Source: Raphanus sativus
Taxonomy: Eukaryota > Streptophyta > Magnoliopsida > Brassicales > Brassicaceae
Direction: 5' to 3'
DNA length: 64,000 nucleotides
Assembly: GCF_000801105.2 (NCBI RefSeq)
Contig: NC_079517.1
Location: forward strand, 8,680,001 to 8,744,000
Shown: positions 33,897-44,618 of the stretch, piece after piece
Layout of the letters: the number at the start of each line of letters is the position of its first letter
Position numbering within the stretch: the first letter of the stretch is position 1
Translations under genes and position numbers: made by a program
Notes under the pieces: model-generated
What the model was told of the DNA's origin: nothing
Database searches by the model: none
Seen by the model: the letters and a program-made list of their open reading frames with translations, nothing else

Positions 33897-36800
33897 AATA
33901 TGGCCATTGATAGCAGACGATTAGCGCTATGTTATTATTATTATAGCATTTTCATAAATGCTATTACAGCCAACGCTATAATAGGATGGCATGATATGAT
34001 AGCATTTTTACCGGACGCTATAATAAGGTAACATATAATAGCATATTATTAATGCTATTTTATATTTATTAATAACACATGAACCGTGCTATATTAAACT
34101 ATATAGTAGTGGATATACGTTGCTATAAATAATTCATTTGTAGCTATATTTCTTTGCTATGATTCATGTTATACTAACTTATTCTTGGTGTCATTATTTT
34201 ATATTTAGTAGCACTGATATTAAGCTGTGTATATCCGAGTTGTAGTTTATTTATATAAAAATATTAATTAAATTATTAATTAGTATATTTTAATCCAAAT
34301 TAAAATTAAAATTAAAATTGATTTTTTATATAATTGATAATTGGTTTTAAAATATTAAATATATTATTTAAAAACTTGTTTACAAATGCTGGTTTAATAA
34401 TTAAACCCGGTTTCAGACAAATCCGGTTTAGAAATCTAAATCTAAACCGTTCACCAAAAAAAATCTAAACATAATTAACCCTAACTAAACCTAATTAACT
34501 TCTTCAGTCCCCGCCGCTGCTCGCATCTCCACTCACGACCATGCTGCTCGCAACGCCACCGCACGACCACCACCGGCTTGCACCACCGCTGCACCACGCT
34601 TGACCGGAGACGAGTCTGCCGTGCCTCACACCAATGCCTCTCTTTCCCTGCTCCTTAATAAATCTGTATACAAACAAAAATCAATTAATCATAAGTTTAT
34701 TAGAAGATGACGAGAAGAAGAGAGCAGATATGTGAAGTGAGTTGACCTGTGGTGGTGGAGAGGAGGTGAAGCCAACGCAGTGCTTTGACAAGTGACGAGT
34801 CTGCCGCGCCTCCACCGTCGCTTTGATGCCTCATCCGCCTTTCTAAAGAAGATGGTTGGAGATGTGTCGTGTGTGAGATAGAGAGATTAGGAGAGTGAGA
34901 CAGATAGATGTCTGTGAGATGAAAAACTAAAAGAGGTCTGTCAAATTAAAAGAGATTGTAGAAGAAGATGAAGAGATCTGAAAAAAAGAGATCTGTGAAA
35001 ATAAGAAGGAGATAGAGGCGAGAGAGAGAGAGAGAATAAAGAAAAGAAAAGGAAATAAAAAATAAAACAATCTCATCCGCTGATTTATTTGTATTACGGC
35101 TCAGAGGGTGATCCGTGTGATGAGAGCGGATTGGCCAGTAATTTTCTTTCTTATTATATTAGTTACCCATTTTTTCCTTTTTATTTTTATCTTTTGGTGT
35201 TCTACTTTCAATATTTTGATGACTTTTAGTTTATAATTTTAAAAATTGATGTTTGAATAAAATTGAGATTTTATAACCAATATTCTACACTTAAATTTCA
35301 AAAATCTATTAATTAATATTATAATTGTTCAGGTATTTGGTTGGAGTATGATATATATAGGGTTTAGGGTTTGATTAAAAAGACTAGATTGTATTTCTTG
35401 GGTTATTATTTGGTGGCTTAATTTTATTTTGTAAATGTATAATTTTAAATTTATTAGTTCGGAGTAGTATATTTTTCTTATAGAAATACAATTTATGTTT
35501 TGACAAAAAAAAGGAATATAATTTATGTAAAATTAAGTTTAGTGTATTATGATATATGTTAGTATGAGGTATTTGGTTTATGGTTTAGGGTTAAGATTTA
35601 GAATGAAGTATATGATTAAGTATTGGATAAACTTGGATTTAAATTTAAAATTAATATTATAAATTTGAAAATCTTATATTCATGATTTTATATGTCGGTT
35701 TAAGTTTAGGGTTAAGCGTATTAGGATTAAGATGCAGATTTAAGATTTAATTTTTAATATTTAGATTTTCAATTTGATATAATATTTTTTTGAAATAATG
35801 AATTTTTTAGTTTAAGTTTAATACTGAAATTATATTATGAAAATATTGAAGTCTAAAGCATATGTTTAGGGTTTAAAAAAATGTTTAGGGTTTAAAAAAA
35901 TGTTTAGGGTTTTTTTGAATAAAAAAATACAAATAAACAAAAAGTATTTTAACAAATCTGAATGTGTTAATATTTTAACAAACCGGTTCCAATATTAATT
36001 TACAAAATTATATTTGGTTTTAACATTTTGTTTACTTCTTCATTTCACACTTGCCTTGAACAAAAGTTCAACACTTTTAACCTTGGTTTGATCCAATTCC
36101 ATGAACTGAGCTCAAAATTATATTCAGTAAATTTATAAAACATATGTTTTTACATAAAATCTTTTTTCAAGTCTTACACAAATCACTTAAATATTAAATC
36201 ACCAACCCTTTGTCTTCTCGTCTCAAGCCATGCTTCTTGTGATAAGGCATCAGTGGCGAGACCACCACCATCAAGCTTCTTCAGCCTCCTCCACCTTGTT
36301 TAACTAAGAACACAAAAACAAAACCAGAATCAGAACACTAAGAGAGAGAGAGAGAGAGTGCGAAACAAAATAAATAGAAATGATTCAATAAATCAAACAT
36401 CTACTTGCATATGCAGCTTCATAAGTTAATAAGAAATAGATTTCAAGATCTTCAGATGAACTACCTCAATTTCTTCTCCAACATGAGGCTTTAACAGGTA
36501 AGTCAGAGACTTTAGCTCTCATATCATCACACATTTTAGTCAAAACTGTGATCTCAGACTTCACTACCCTGAAATCAAAACCAATCGAAGTGGAGAAAAA
36601 ACATATTCAAATCAGAAACCAGATCTACTGAACAACATTAAAAGATTAGAGAAGGAGATTCTTTGAAATTTGAAACCTAGTAGAGAACAAAGGAGAGGTA
36701 AAGACAGAGCTAGAACTGGGTCGGTTTCATCTCGGCGGAGCTAAATCGCGTCGTCGTTGTAACCGCCGTCGTCCTCTTTCTCTGTCTTCTCCGTCTCCAC

Positions 36801-37500
36801 TACCGAGGAAGAGAAGCTTTGCCGTGGGTTCGCTTCTGTCAAAACGCCGTCAGATTCAGAACAGAGAGAGAGAGTGATGGAGAGATAGAAATCTGACCTC
36901 GCGAATGGTGGAGAGTCGTCAGGATTCTTCCTCGATCCGACCCAACTGAAATTAGATCCGTTCACAACTCCGGTCATTCTCCTCTTGTCAATCTCGTTGT
37001 TATGTGGCTGAGGAGAAGAAGAGAAAGACATTAGAAGATTTGCCTTAAACAAAGATGTGACTTTCGAAACAAAAACTTAGATCTAGGAAAAGTTCAGAAT
37101 CAGAAAAAAAAAAAAACAGTGGTAGATAGAACTCACTGACTCACTTGTCGCAGAAAATTAAAGAGGAAACTAGAATGGAAAAAGAGAATCACGGTTGTGT
37201 TTTAGGTTTCGAGAGTGAGTTCACTCGATGACTCTTTTTTTTTCAAGTCTCTTTAGTGACACTGATTTTTTTTAAACCTTAAGTAATGAAAGATATCCTA
37301 ACGAGGGAATAGTTGGCCCTTGTGAATTTTTTGTCAAAGTATGGAGGTATTAATGTATTTCTATTCCGTTCAACTAAATTTACACAATGACATCAATAAA
37401 GTGCTATCAATATCAATCCGAAATTTTTTTTTATCTATCATAGCAGTTTGGAAAATTGTGCTATCATATTCTGCTATCAATACTACTTTTTCTTGTAGTG
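33897..37500. mobile_element. Non-autonomous CACTA (En/Spm) transposon
   Basis: 3604 bp. The ends are CACTACAACAAATATGG and, in reverse complement, CACTACAAGAAAAAGTAG, flanked by a 3-bp duplication ACG (33894-33896 and 37501-37503). Subterminal GCTAT/ATAGC motifs repeat in both orientations near both ends, as expected for CACTA transposase binding. The interior has GC-rich gene-like blocks (34500-34900, 36700-37000) and three TTTAGGG motifs near 35866-35910, but no transposase. The minus-strand open frame 37052-36741 is unassigned. The right end lies 120 bp from the MYB stop codon. Confidence 0.88.
35485..35527 (+). repeat. Micro-insertion 8: TTTTGAC-A(n) between 13-bp direct repeats
   Basis: AATACAATTTATG at 35485-35497 and AATATAATTTATG at 35515-35527 (one mismatch) flank TTTTGAC, eight A residues and GG. 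It lies inside the CACTA element, so it is younger than that element's formation. Confidence 0.5.
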
Positions 37501-37620
37501 ACGGTTCTATCAAATATAAATGTCACAAACATAATTTAAGTGGTTTACATTTTAGAAACAGCACACACTAAATGCAAAGTCACTAGTTCACACGCAAGCA
37601 CAGAACAGTGGAAACACTAA

Positions 37621-38883
37621 TCAAGTTCCAGTCTCTCCATCCAACAGGCTCCAAAGGTGATCAACGTCAAACTCGGAGGTTACGGCCTTTTTTGTTGCTG
37701 TAGCTTCTGGATAGAGAGCAGCTGGATCTTGGCTCTCATCTAGCAAACTCTCCCACCACATATTCTGACCATCCATTAAATTACAAACAAGCTCAGATTT
37801 ATCGTCATCTTTGTTACATGTAGCAATATTTTCACAAACATTTTTGGTGTTGTTGAATCGAAGGCATAGAGGAACAACGTCAGGTTTTGGCATGCCAATG
37901 ATATGGCTGCAGCCGTTGTTAACGGTGAAGGATCGAGGTCGAGGTTTGAAAACGTCGATTTTTTGGGCTAGTGTAATAGAAGAGCAAGGAATGTTTCTCT
38001 TCTCTTTTTTCATCTGGGTCTTACAACCTGGTTCATGTTTCTTACTCAAATGGGTGTTCCAGTAATTTTTTACATCATTGGCAGTCCGACCGGGTAATCT
38101 ACCAGCAATTAAAGACCACCTAAGCATGCATTTGAAAGATTAGGGATATATATATATATATGACGACGTAGCAATGGATCATTACATATGAAATAAAGTA
38201 TTTTTATACAAAAAGAAAATCAAATGATTAGGCCGAAAGAGGATACGAAATAAAGTTGAATTTATATCTTGAATGTAAACCTGTTTCCCAAAAGTTTATG
38301 AAGGCGAAGAAGAAGATCAACTTCATCAGAGTTAAGTTTCCCTCTCTTGATACTTGGCTTCAAATAGTTCAACCATCTTAGTCTACAACTCTTCCTGCAC
38401 CGATTGAGCTCTACAAAACCAATAATTGACATAAGTATTATTAAAAAGATGAAAAAGGACTGCTTCCGTGTCTCCTAAATTTTAGTCATGAAGAATTTAA
38501 GTACACCAATAGAAATAATGTATTCAACATAAACACACGGGTTCGTGCAAGAAAATTTCACTGAGTTCAATTTAATAAACGACAATCCAACACAGAGAGT
38601 CGGCAAACTTAAATATGAACAGCATAAATGTTTTTTTTTCATAAACAAAAAGAAAAAATGATTGTGCACCCGGGTGTTAATTAATTTCTATATAGTAGAC
38701 AGAGAGAAAGAGAATATACGTGGTATATGTGTGTGTGTGCAAAATGATAAAAAGTAACATACCAGCTCTTAAAGGAACTTGGTGCCATTTCCCTTCTCCA
38801 TACTTATCAATGCATTGCCTCAAGAGACTATCTTCTTCAGCAGTCCATGCACCTTTTCTCAACCCTTTGGACGAACCCTCCAT
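37621..38883 (-). CDS. R2R3-MYB transcription factor, subgroup 6 anthocyanin activator (PAP/MYB90/MYB113/MYB114 type)
   Basis: Three exons on the minus strand (38883-38763, 38410-38281, 38119-37621) join to 250 codons (249 aa). The N-terminus [14 protein letters not shown], the R3 bHLH-binding signature starting [13 protein letters not shown], the dicot anthocyanin ANDV motif (97-100) and the subgroup 6 motif KPRPRSF (142-148) are all present. Such proteins act in the nucleus with bHLH (TT8/GL3) and WD40 (TTG1) partners to activate late anthocyanin genes. Residue 41, Gly in the RAGLNRC motif of the relatives I know, reads Glu (GAG) because the base after the acceptor is A. This could weaken DNA binding or shift splicing. 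The nearest Arabidopsis cluster is At1g66370-66390, not the flanking At1g767xx order. The paralogue cannot be named. Confidence 0.92.
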
Positions 38884-38994
38884 GGACCAACGATAAAATA
38901 TTAGAAGTATCTAACCAATTTTTTTTTAAGTATACGTAAAGGCAGGCTTGAGGAAAAGGGTTTCTACTGTGGTTTTACAATTCCTTCGAGGACT

Positions 38995-39009
38995 TTATTT
39001 ATACACGTG
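38995..39009 (-). promoter_or_regulatory. MYB core promoter: TATA box and adjacent G-box
   Basis: TATAAATAAA on the minus strand (39003-38994) lies about 115 bp upstream of the MYB start codon. A perfect G-box CACGTG (39004-39009) touches it. G-boxes bind bZIP (HY5) and bHLH factors, which is consistent with light-regulated anthocyanin MYB promoters. Function is inferred. Confidence 0.6.
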
Positions 39010-39138
39010 ACGGGCAAATGAGGGTAGTGACGTGCATGTCTAACATCCACATTTCATGTTTTATTCGTGTCTAATTTGCTAATTTTAGTTATTTATGCTC
39101 TGCTACTGATTTAGACTAAATACAGAAAAGGTTAATAG

Positions 39139-39226
39139 CACTTAGTCTTTTCTTTGGACGTCATAGCATACATATCACTTAGTCTTTTCTTTTCACGTCA
39201 TAGCATACATATCACTTAGTCTCTTC
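39139..39226 (-). repeat. 37-bp tandem repeat with ACGT motifs in the MYB promoter
   Basis: Units 39139-39175 and 39176-39212 differ at two positions, and a partial third unit is at 39213-39226. Each full unit contains an ACGT core (GGACGTCA in the first, TCACGTCA in the second) that resembles bZIP sites. It sits about 255-345 bp upstream of the MYB start codon. Confidence 0.85.
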
Positions 39227-39962
39227 ATATTTTTCAGTACTCCTAAAGAACAAACATGTCGATGGAAAATAGTTTATTCGTATGACTAAGAGAGGGAACA
39301 GTTCAACAGCTACATGCACCAGAGTTAGAACATGATTAGGAGAAAGGGTGGATGGTATGAGCACACAATTTGCAAATAGTGTAATGTTTTTTTCTGTCAA
39401 CTAATTTGTGTACACAAAACCAGCTACAACTATTATGAGTACACAAATCACTATTTCGCAAATTGTTCTTTGATATCAAAACTATGCCGTATTTTAGTGT
39501 GTCATGTTGTTGAGTATGTACTTTTGGCAGAGAGTTCAAAAAACATATTACTTGAACCTCATTTGTTATTTAAAACAATAAGATGATTAAGTTCATCATA
39601 ACCATTAGAGATTTTCATATTTAACGTAAGCCATTTGTTAGTATACAAATTTCTGCTCAGTAAAATAAGCCCGTTATTAAAAGAAGAGGAATGAAAGCGA
39701 AAGTGAAATAAAAAGCAAATGTGAAATGAAGAAGCGAGCCCAAACCAGATTGGACTAGATGACAAGTTAAAGCAGTAAGGATTGGAAAGCAAATTCAACT
39801 ATAGAGTGATTCTGTTTTGAAACTTGTAAGTATCTCTTGATATGTGCATGTATTTTTTTTTTTTGGGGTAAAATATGTGCATGTATTTACCACCGAAGTA
39901 GCCTCCATTATTGTTTCTTACTGGTTTCAGTTTCACAATAGATGATGATCTTGGTTGATACC
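39227..39962. other. Upstream MYB region, AT-rich
   Basis: No gene is seen. Minus-strand open frames at 39212-39798 are short and lack recognisable motifs. It contains micro-insertion 9. Confidence 0.4.
39840..39888 (-). repeat. Micro-insertion 9: TTTACCCC-A(n) between 16-bp direct repeats
   Basis: ATATGTGCATGTATTT at 39840-39855 and 39873-39888 flanks 17 nt that read TTTACCCC plus nine A residues on the minus strand. Confidence 0.65.
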
Positions 39963-39965
39963 TTA

Positions 39966-40562
39966 GGCCATCATTAACGCAAGGTCCTTAGTGGGGTTTT
40001 AAGCTTAATAACCCATTTAAATAAATCAAAACAAAATATAAATGATATTACGATCCTTAACTAAGGTTTTTTGTAACTGATCCTCAGACAAAAGAAGAGC
40101 ATACGTGTCAGTATGATAGGCAACTTTCAAATATATTTTGTTTTCTCTTTTGTTTTCTTGTTCTTTGGCGACAATGGAATTTGTGGAGGATGGGAATTGT
40201 CTCCGTCTAGGAAGTGCGTTTAATTTGGGATACGGAGGAGCACACGATCGTGGACGGAGGCGGTCGACGATCCCAGCCAGATTAAATGTGCCTTGATTGA
40301 TGCTTCCGCCGGCGCTATCTCCGGTGGTGTTTCCCGCACCGTTACTTCTCCGCTTGATGTCATTAAGATTAGATTCCAGGTATTGTTATTCTTCTTTCAT
40401 TGCCATTGATAAAGCTTAGCTTCTTTTTTTTTAAATCCCTAAACAAGATACTTACATTGGAGGAAATTTATTAGAAATTGCTTAGGAAAATTGCTTAACA
40501 TTTTTTTATTGATAAAAAAATGATTAAGCATCTCATATTAAATGCTATGGTTAATGATGCTC
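39966..40562 (+). mobile_element. PIF/Harbinger-type element carrying a gene fragment (Pack-type)
   Basis: The ends are GGCCATCATTAACG and, in reverse complement, GAGCATCATTAACC, with a TTA duplication at 39963-39965 and 40563-40565. The 597-bp body contains a first-exon fragment of a mitochondrial carrier (40170-40380). No transposase. Confidence 0.65.
40170..40380 (+). pseudogene. Fragment of mitochondrial thiamine-pyrophosphate carrier, first exon
   Basis: From about 40276 the plus strand reads [20 protein letters not shown] then [14 protein letters not shown], followed by a GT donor at 40381. This matches the start of a mitochondrial carrier repeat, including the P-x-D-x-x-K/R signature (PLDVIKIR), and resembles the Arabidopsis TPP carriers. 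The sequence upstream (40170-40270) does not match. The other five transmembrane helices are absent. It lies wholly within the Harbinger-type element. Confidence 0.75.
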
Positions 40563-40589
40563 TTACTTCCTGTATTATAGGTAATCTCT

Positions 40590-40930
40590 GAAGTCTTACA
40601 CCGAATAAACTCTGTTTTACTGTAGTTTTACACCCCCATTGTAACCAAGTCCAACCCTTCTAACAGAGAGAATCTGTTCCAGATCCTTGGTTCCACTATT
40701 CAGCATGTGAATCTGCTTTCTGGTTTCAGATTTCTTTGGAGAGTTCTTCCTTGAGTTTCTCATTCATTGTTTGAAGTAAGGCTTTCTCCTTTACGACATT
40801 CAGCTTCCCTTTTCCAGTGTAAACCCAACTATCATACATTTTCTGAAACTCAACCTCAATATCAGTGTCTTCATTGTTGCCGATTCCAGATGATCCTTTA
40901 TCAGTTTGATACCTGATTTCCTCTGTTTCA
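40590..40930 (-). pseudogene. Retrotransposon gag-like fragment
   Basis: The minus strand reads SSETEEIRYQTDKGSSGIG, then VEFQKMYDSWVYTGK and KLKEELSKE in frame, then shifted pieces including MLNSGTKDLEQILS. Coiled-coil stretches of this kind occur in gag-like polyproteins of plant copia elements. It has stops and a frameshift and no LTRs nearby. Confidence 0.5.
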
Positions 40931-41172
40931 GATGAGAAAAAAAAATCAGTTTCTCCATCTCATTTTTTTGCTATCTACTTGATTTCATCTCATTCTCTAT
41001 AACAATGAGGATATAACATAAACTGCAGAATACGAATGAGGATATAACATAAAAAGTCAATATATTTTATATTGAAAATTGAAAACTCTAGCTGATTCGA
41101 AACAAAGAAATTTCTCTAAAATTCATGTATTAAAAAACTTTCTAGCAAACTTCCTGTAATATAAAAATCGAT

Positions 41173-42227
41173 CTAGTAAGCAACATCCTCATGCTCAAGA
41201 CCTGGGACATCTATCCACTCAAGCTGAAGCTCGACCTCTCCACACTCAACGTTCTGGAGCCTAAGGAACATATTCTGGACAATCTTTCCTTTGTTCCACA
41301 CAATCTTGCTCTCTTCTGATAGACAGTTCTGCCTGCTTGCCTGTATCTTCATTATTACGGTTCCTTCGGGGAGTCCTCCGAACTGGTTTTTCATCCTGAT
41401 GACTTCAAGGAATGGGTCAATGTGAAAAACCGCATCTCCCATCTTATCATCCCTTGATAACCAGTCCCTATCGTAAACCATCTGTATCATCATCACAAGA
41501 AAAAGTACCCACTATGTTGTTATTTTATGTTCTGTTTCAAACTTAGAGCAAGTTGTTGTAATGTATGACCACCCATTTACGATTTTGATAGGAAGAGTTG
41601 GATCAGAAATAGAGAGTGTCAAGTCCTCGTTCCAGTCTGGATTCAAATTCTTTTTCACCACACGAGTTCGTAATTTCTGTGTCGAGAGAAGAAAAACATT
41701 ACACCATATATTCAGGTGTAAATTTGTACATGTAAAATAAAATTAATTTTGTTCAAAAAAAAGTAAAATAAAATTAATCATTTGTGAAAGGTCAGAAACA
41801 AAAACTACAATTTTGAATGATAGAATCAAATCCTAGGAATTTCTTATTAGTAAAGCTCAGCTACAATTGACATGTAGAATAATTAAAACTCGTGTTCTGT
41901 CTCCTTATAACAAAAAAGTTGATAATATTCACTTTTTGAACTGAAATTCTCTCATCAGATACACCATAAAATCTGAGCAGCATGACTAGATTGATGACCC
42001 AAAATCCATATCAGAAACGGGACAACCTTGAATACATACGACGAACCCACTATGAAAAACTGAATTACAAACTCGAAATTCATGAAAGGTTAGGACTTAG
42101 GAGTCTGGGATAATACCTGTTGACCCATACGAACAATGACGTAAGGATCGCTACTTTTAGAATCTCTAATGGCGAGATTAACACCTCTAATCACATGAAG
42201 CCTTAGAAGCCCTAACAGATTCTCCAT
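41173..42227 (-). CDS. CAR8: C2-domain ABA-related (CAR) protein
   Basis: Three exons on the minus strand (42227-42117, 41676-41581, 41481-41173) join to 172 codons (171 aa), near the family's usual length. A single C2 domain fills most of the protein: ENLLGLLRLHVIRGVNLA at the N-terminus, the Ca-binding loop DSKSSDPYVIV, then NPDWNEDLTLS and the second loop YDRDWLSRDDKMGD. The plant CAR insert and C-terminal helix follow (VQNMFLRLQN onward). CAR proteins bind phospholipids in a Ca-dependent way and recruit PYR/PYL abscisic-acid receptors to the plasma membrane. At1g66360 (CAR8) lies next to the MYB113/114/90 cluster in Arabidopsis, and here it lies 2.3 kb from a MYB of that clade, which supports the name. 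Confidence 0.85.
41732..41778 (+). repeat. Micro-insertion 10: TTTGTTC-A(n) between 16-bp direct repeats
   Basis: GTAAAATAAAATTAAT at 41732-41747 and 41763-41778 flanks TTTGTTC plus eight A residues. It lies in the first intron of the CAR gene and ends in the same GTTC-poly(A) as the SINE at 31517-31819. Confidence 0.65.
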
Positions 42228-43164
42228 TTTGTTTTTGTTTTTGTCTATCTCTCTGTTCTTCAGAGTAAGAAGCTTTGGTATTTCCTCAAATGCAGACTTG
42301 ATTTAGATTAAAAAGAAATTGGTGTGACCGAAAATTTTGTAATGGACTGAAACCGTAACCTCTGAAGTGACTTCTTGTTTTTTTTAAGCACCTCAAATTC
42401 AGTCAAAACCAAAGAACAGGTCTCCTGTTCTATTTTCTCTTTTTAATTATATTTCTTTTCTAAACTGATTTATTTCCTTAAGAGGCTAGAATGTGTAATT
42501 AAAAAAATATTAGTTTACATATTTAGCTTTATATATAGATATGCCAAAAACGATAACATTCCATATTTCCTTCATATGCCTTCTGGCTTTTTGAAGCTTT
42601 TACTATGACGCGGTTTCTACGCGTTTAAGCACTTCAGATGGGGTTTAATTATGATATTGGATCATTGAATGAGTGCTTAAACCCAGAAAAAGAGCTGTTA
42701 CATACTCGTATTAGTAGAAAAACGAAAATCTATAAATAAACCATAAATGGAAAACCAATTAATTATATAAATAAATATGTAAACAATAACAGCAATCATG
42801 AAAAAAAAATTTAGTGAAAAAACACTTAACTTTTCAAACTAAGTTTGAATCGGAAAGAAATCCCTAGTTAGGTCAAATACTGTTCAACTCATAAACTGTT
42901 GATGTTATTTATTCTCCTTTTACAATTTTGTGACAAAAGGTGATAATCCTTAACAATTTGTAACACTTATATTTCTTTTTTTGTAACTTAAAAAAGTAAA
43001 TAATTAACTGGAGGATTTTCTTCTTATTCAAACTTACTTGAAACTATTATTAATAAAAATGTTATTTTGACAACTCACTTTTATAAAGTCGGTTTTAAAA
43101 AGAGATAAAAGGTTAACTTTTCTCTAAATATGATTTTTATCAACTAATAATAATACTGGTTTAG
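42228..43164. other. CAR promoter and AT-rich intergenic DNA
   Basis: 42228 onward holds the CAR 5' leader and promoter. Nothing else was recognised up to the LINE. Confidence 0.4.
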
Positions 43165-44600
43165 CTCATGAAGAGCCGAGCTCACCATAAGCTGATGAGA
43201 CCCAATATCGCCTTATTTATTTGTATTGGCTATGGAGAGGTTAACTCAACTTCTTCAGTCTAGATATGCTTCAGAATCTATTGGCTACCATCCTAAGACC
43301 TCAGATTTTAATATCACCACCTGATGTTCGCTGATGACATTATGATCTTTTTTGATGAGTACAACAATTCACTTCATGGTATAACAAAGTGCTTTGACGA
43401 CTTTGCTTCCTGGTCGGGTCTGAGTATGAATAGAAACAAAAACAGAATTTTACTATGTAGGACTGGACCTTAGTGAAATCGATGTGCTTATTGCATACGG
43501 TTTCCCTACAGGTATACTCCCTGTCAGATATCTTGGACTCCCGTTGATGAGTCGTAAGCTACATATCTCTGAGTATGAACCCCTTATCACCAGGATTACC
43601 TCTCGTTTCCAGTCATGGACAGTGAAAGCTTTATCGTTTGCGGGTATATTGCAATTGATTGCTTCAGTCATATATGGAACTTTAAACTTTTAGATGTCCA
43701 CTTTCATACTTCCAAAAAATTATCTCAAGAAAATTGAGTCTATGTGCTCTTGGTTCCTATCGTCTGGAAACACAAATATCACTGGTAAAGTGAAATTCCA
43801 ACTGGTTGACTTCTTCCTCCTCCAAGATCAGACCAGGCTCTTGACCTACAGTTCTTCTTAACCGCCATTCCGTGCCCGAAATTTTCTGATGTCCTGGACT
43901 CCTATGTTTGGAACACTTCAGCGCGGGAAAAGCAGAGGTTCAATGCCCACAACACTTGGGAAGACATGAGACCTTCGCTCCCACCACAATCTGCAGTTGA
44001 CATAGTTTGGTTCAAAGGAGCTATTCCTAGAAATAGCTTCTCTATGTGGGTTGCCAACATGGACAGATTACCAACGAGGGCTCGCTTGGTTTCTTGGGGA
44101 CTTCAAATCAACTCTTCCTGCTGCTTATGCTCTACTCATGAGGAATCATCATGAGGAATCAAGAGACCATCTATTCCTCTCTTGGGATTACAACTCAGAA
44201 GTTTGGCGTATTTCTATTGAAACACTCAACCCGCCTCGTACCATGTTCTGCTCTTGGTCTGAACTCATGTCATGGATCAGAAGCTCATCTACTTCTACGA
44301 CAGCTCTGTTAAAGAAGCTTGCGGCCAAGTGTACGATCTATCATCTTTGGAAACAGAGGAATACCATGTTGCATAACCAGCTTACTCAGGCTCCATCAGT
44401 GATCTACGGACTTATTGACAGAGAAATGAGAAATACAATCACTGCTAGGAGGAATCCGAAAGCAATTCCAAAACTGCATGGCCAAGTGGATGCGCACTGA
44501 TTACTTTTAGTTCATCTTCATTTTGTTATAACCTTGTTTTTATTTTATTTTTGCCAAGGAGTAACATAAATTAGGTATACTTGTCTGTAAATCTTTGTAA
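43165..44600 (+). mobile_element. 5'-truncated LINE (L1-type) with decayed reverse transcriptase
   Basis: From about 43190 the plus strand gives LFVLAMERLTQLLQSRYAS, then FADDIMIFFDEYNN (the F/YADD catalytic motif) near 43326. RYLGLPLMSRKL follows near 43535, and the zinc-binding RVT tail (WFKGAIPRNSFSMWVANMDR) near 44005-44070. A C-terminal part ends at 44500. Frameshifts and stops separate these pieces. The 5' half (ORF1, endonuclease) is missing. The 3' end runs to the Helitron at 44619. Inactive. Confidence 0.85.
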
Positions 44601-44618
44601 ATCTGAAATTTCATGATA

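Noticed and set aside
36741..37052. 103-codon minus-strand frame near the right end of the CACTA element
   Set aside because: Possible captured exon, but no family was recognised and no continuation was found; not called as a gene.
43966..44500. Two overlapping plus-strand open frames that look like a gene
   Set aside because: They are frame-shifted halves of the LINE reverse-transcriptase zinc-binding tail.
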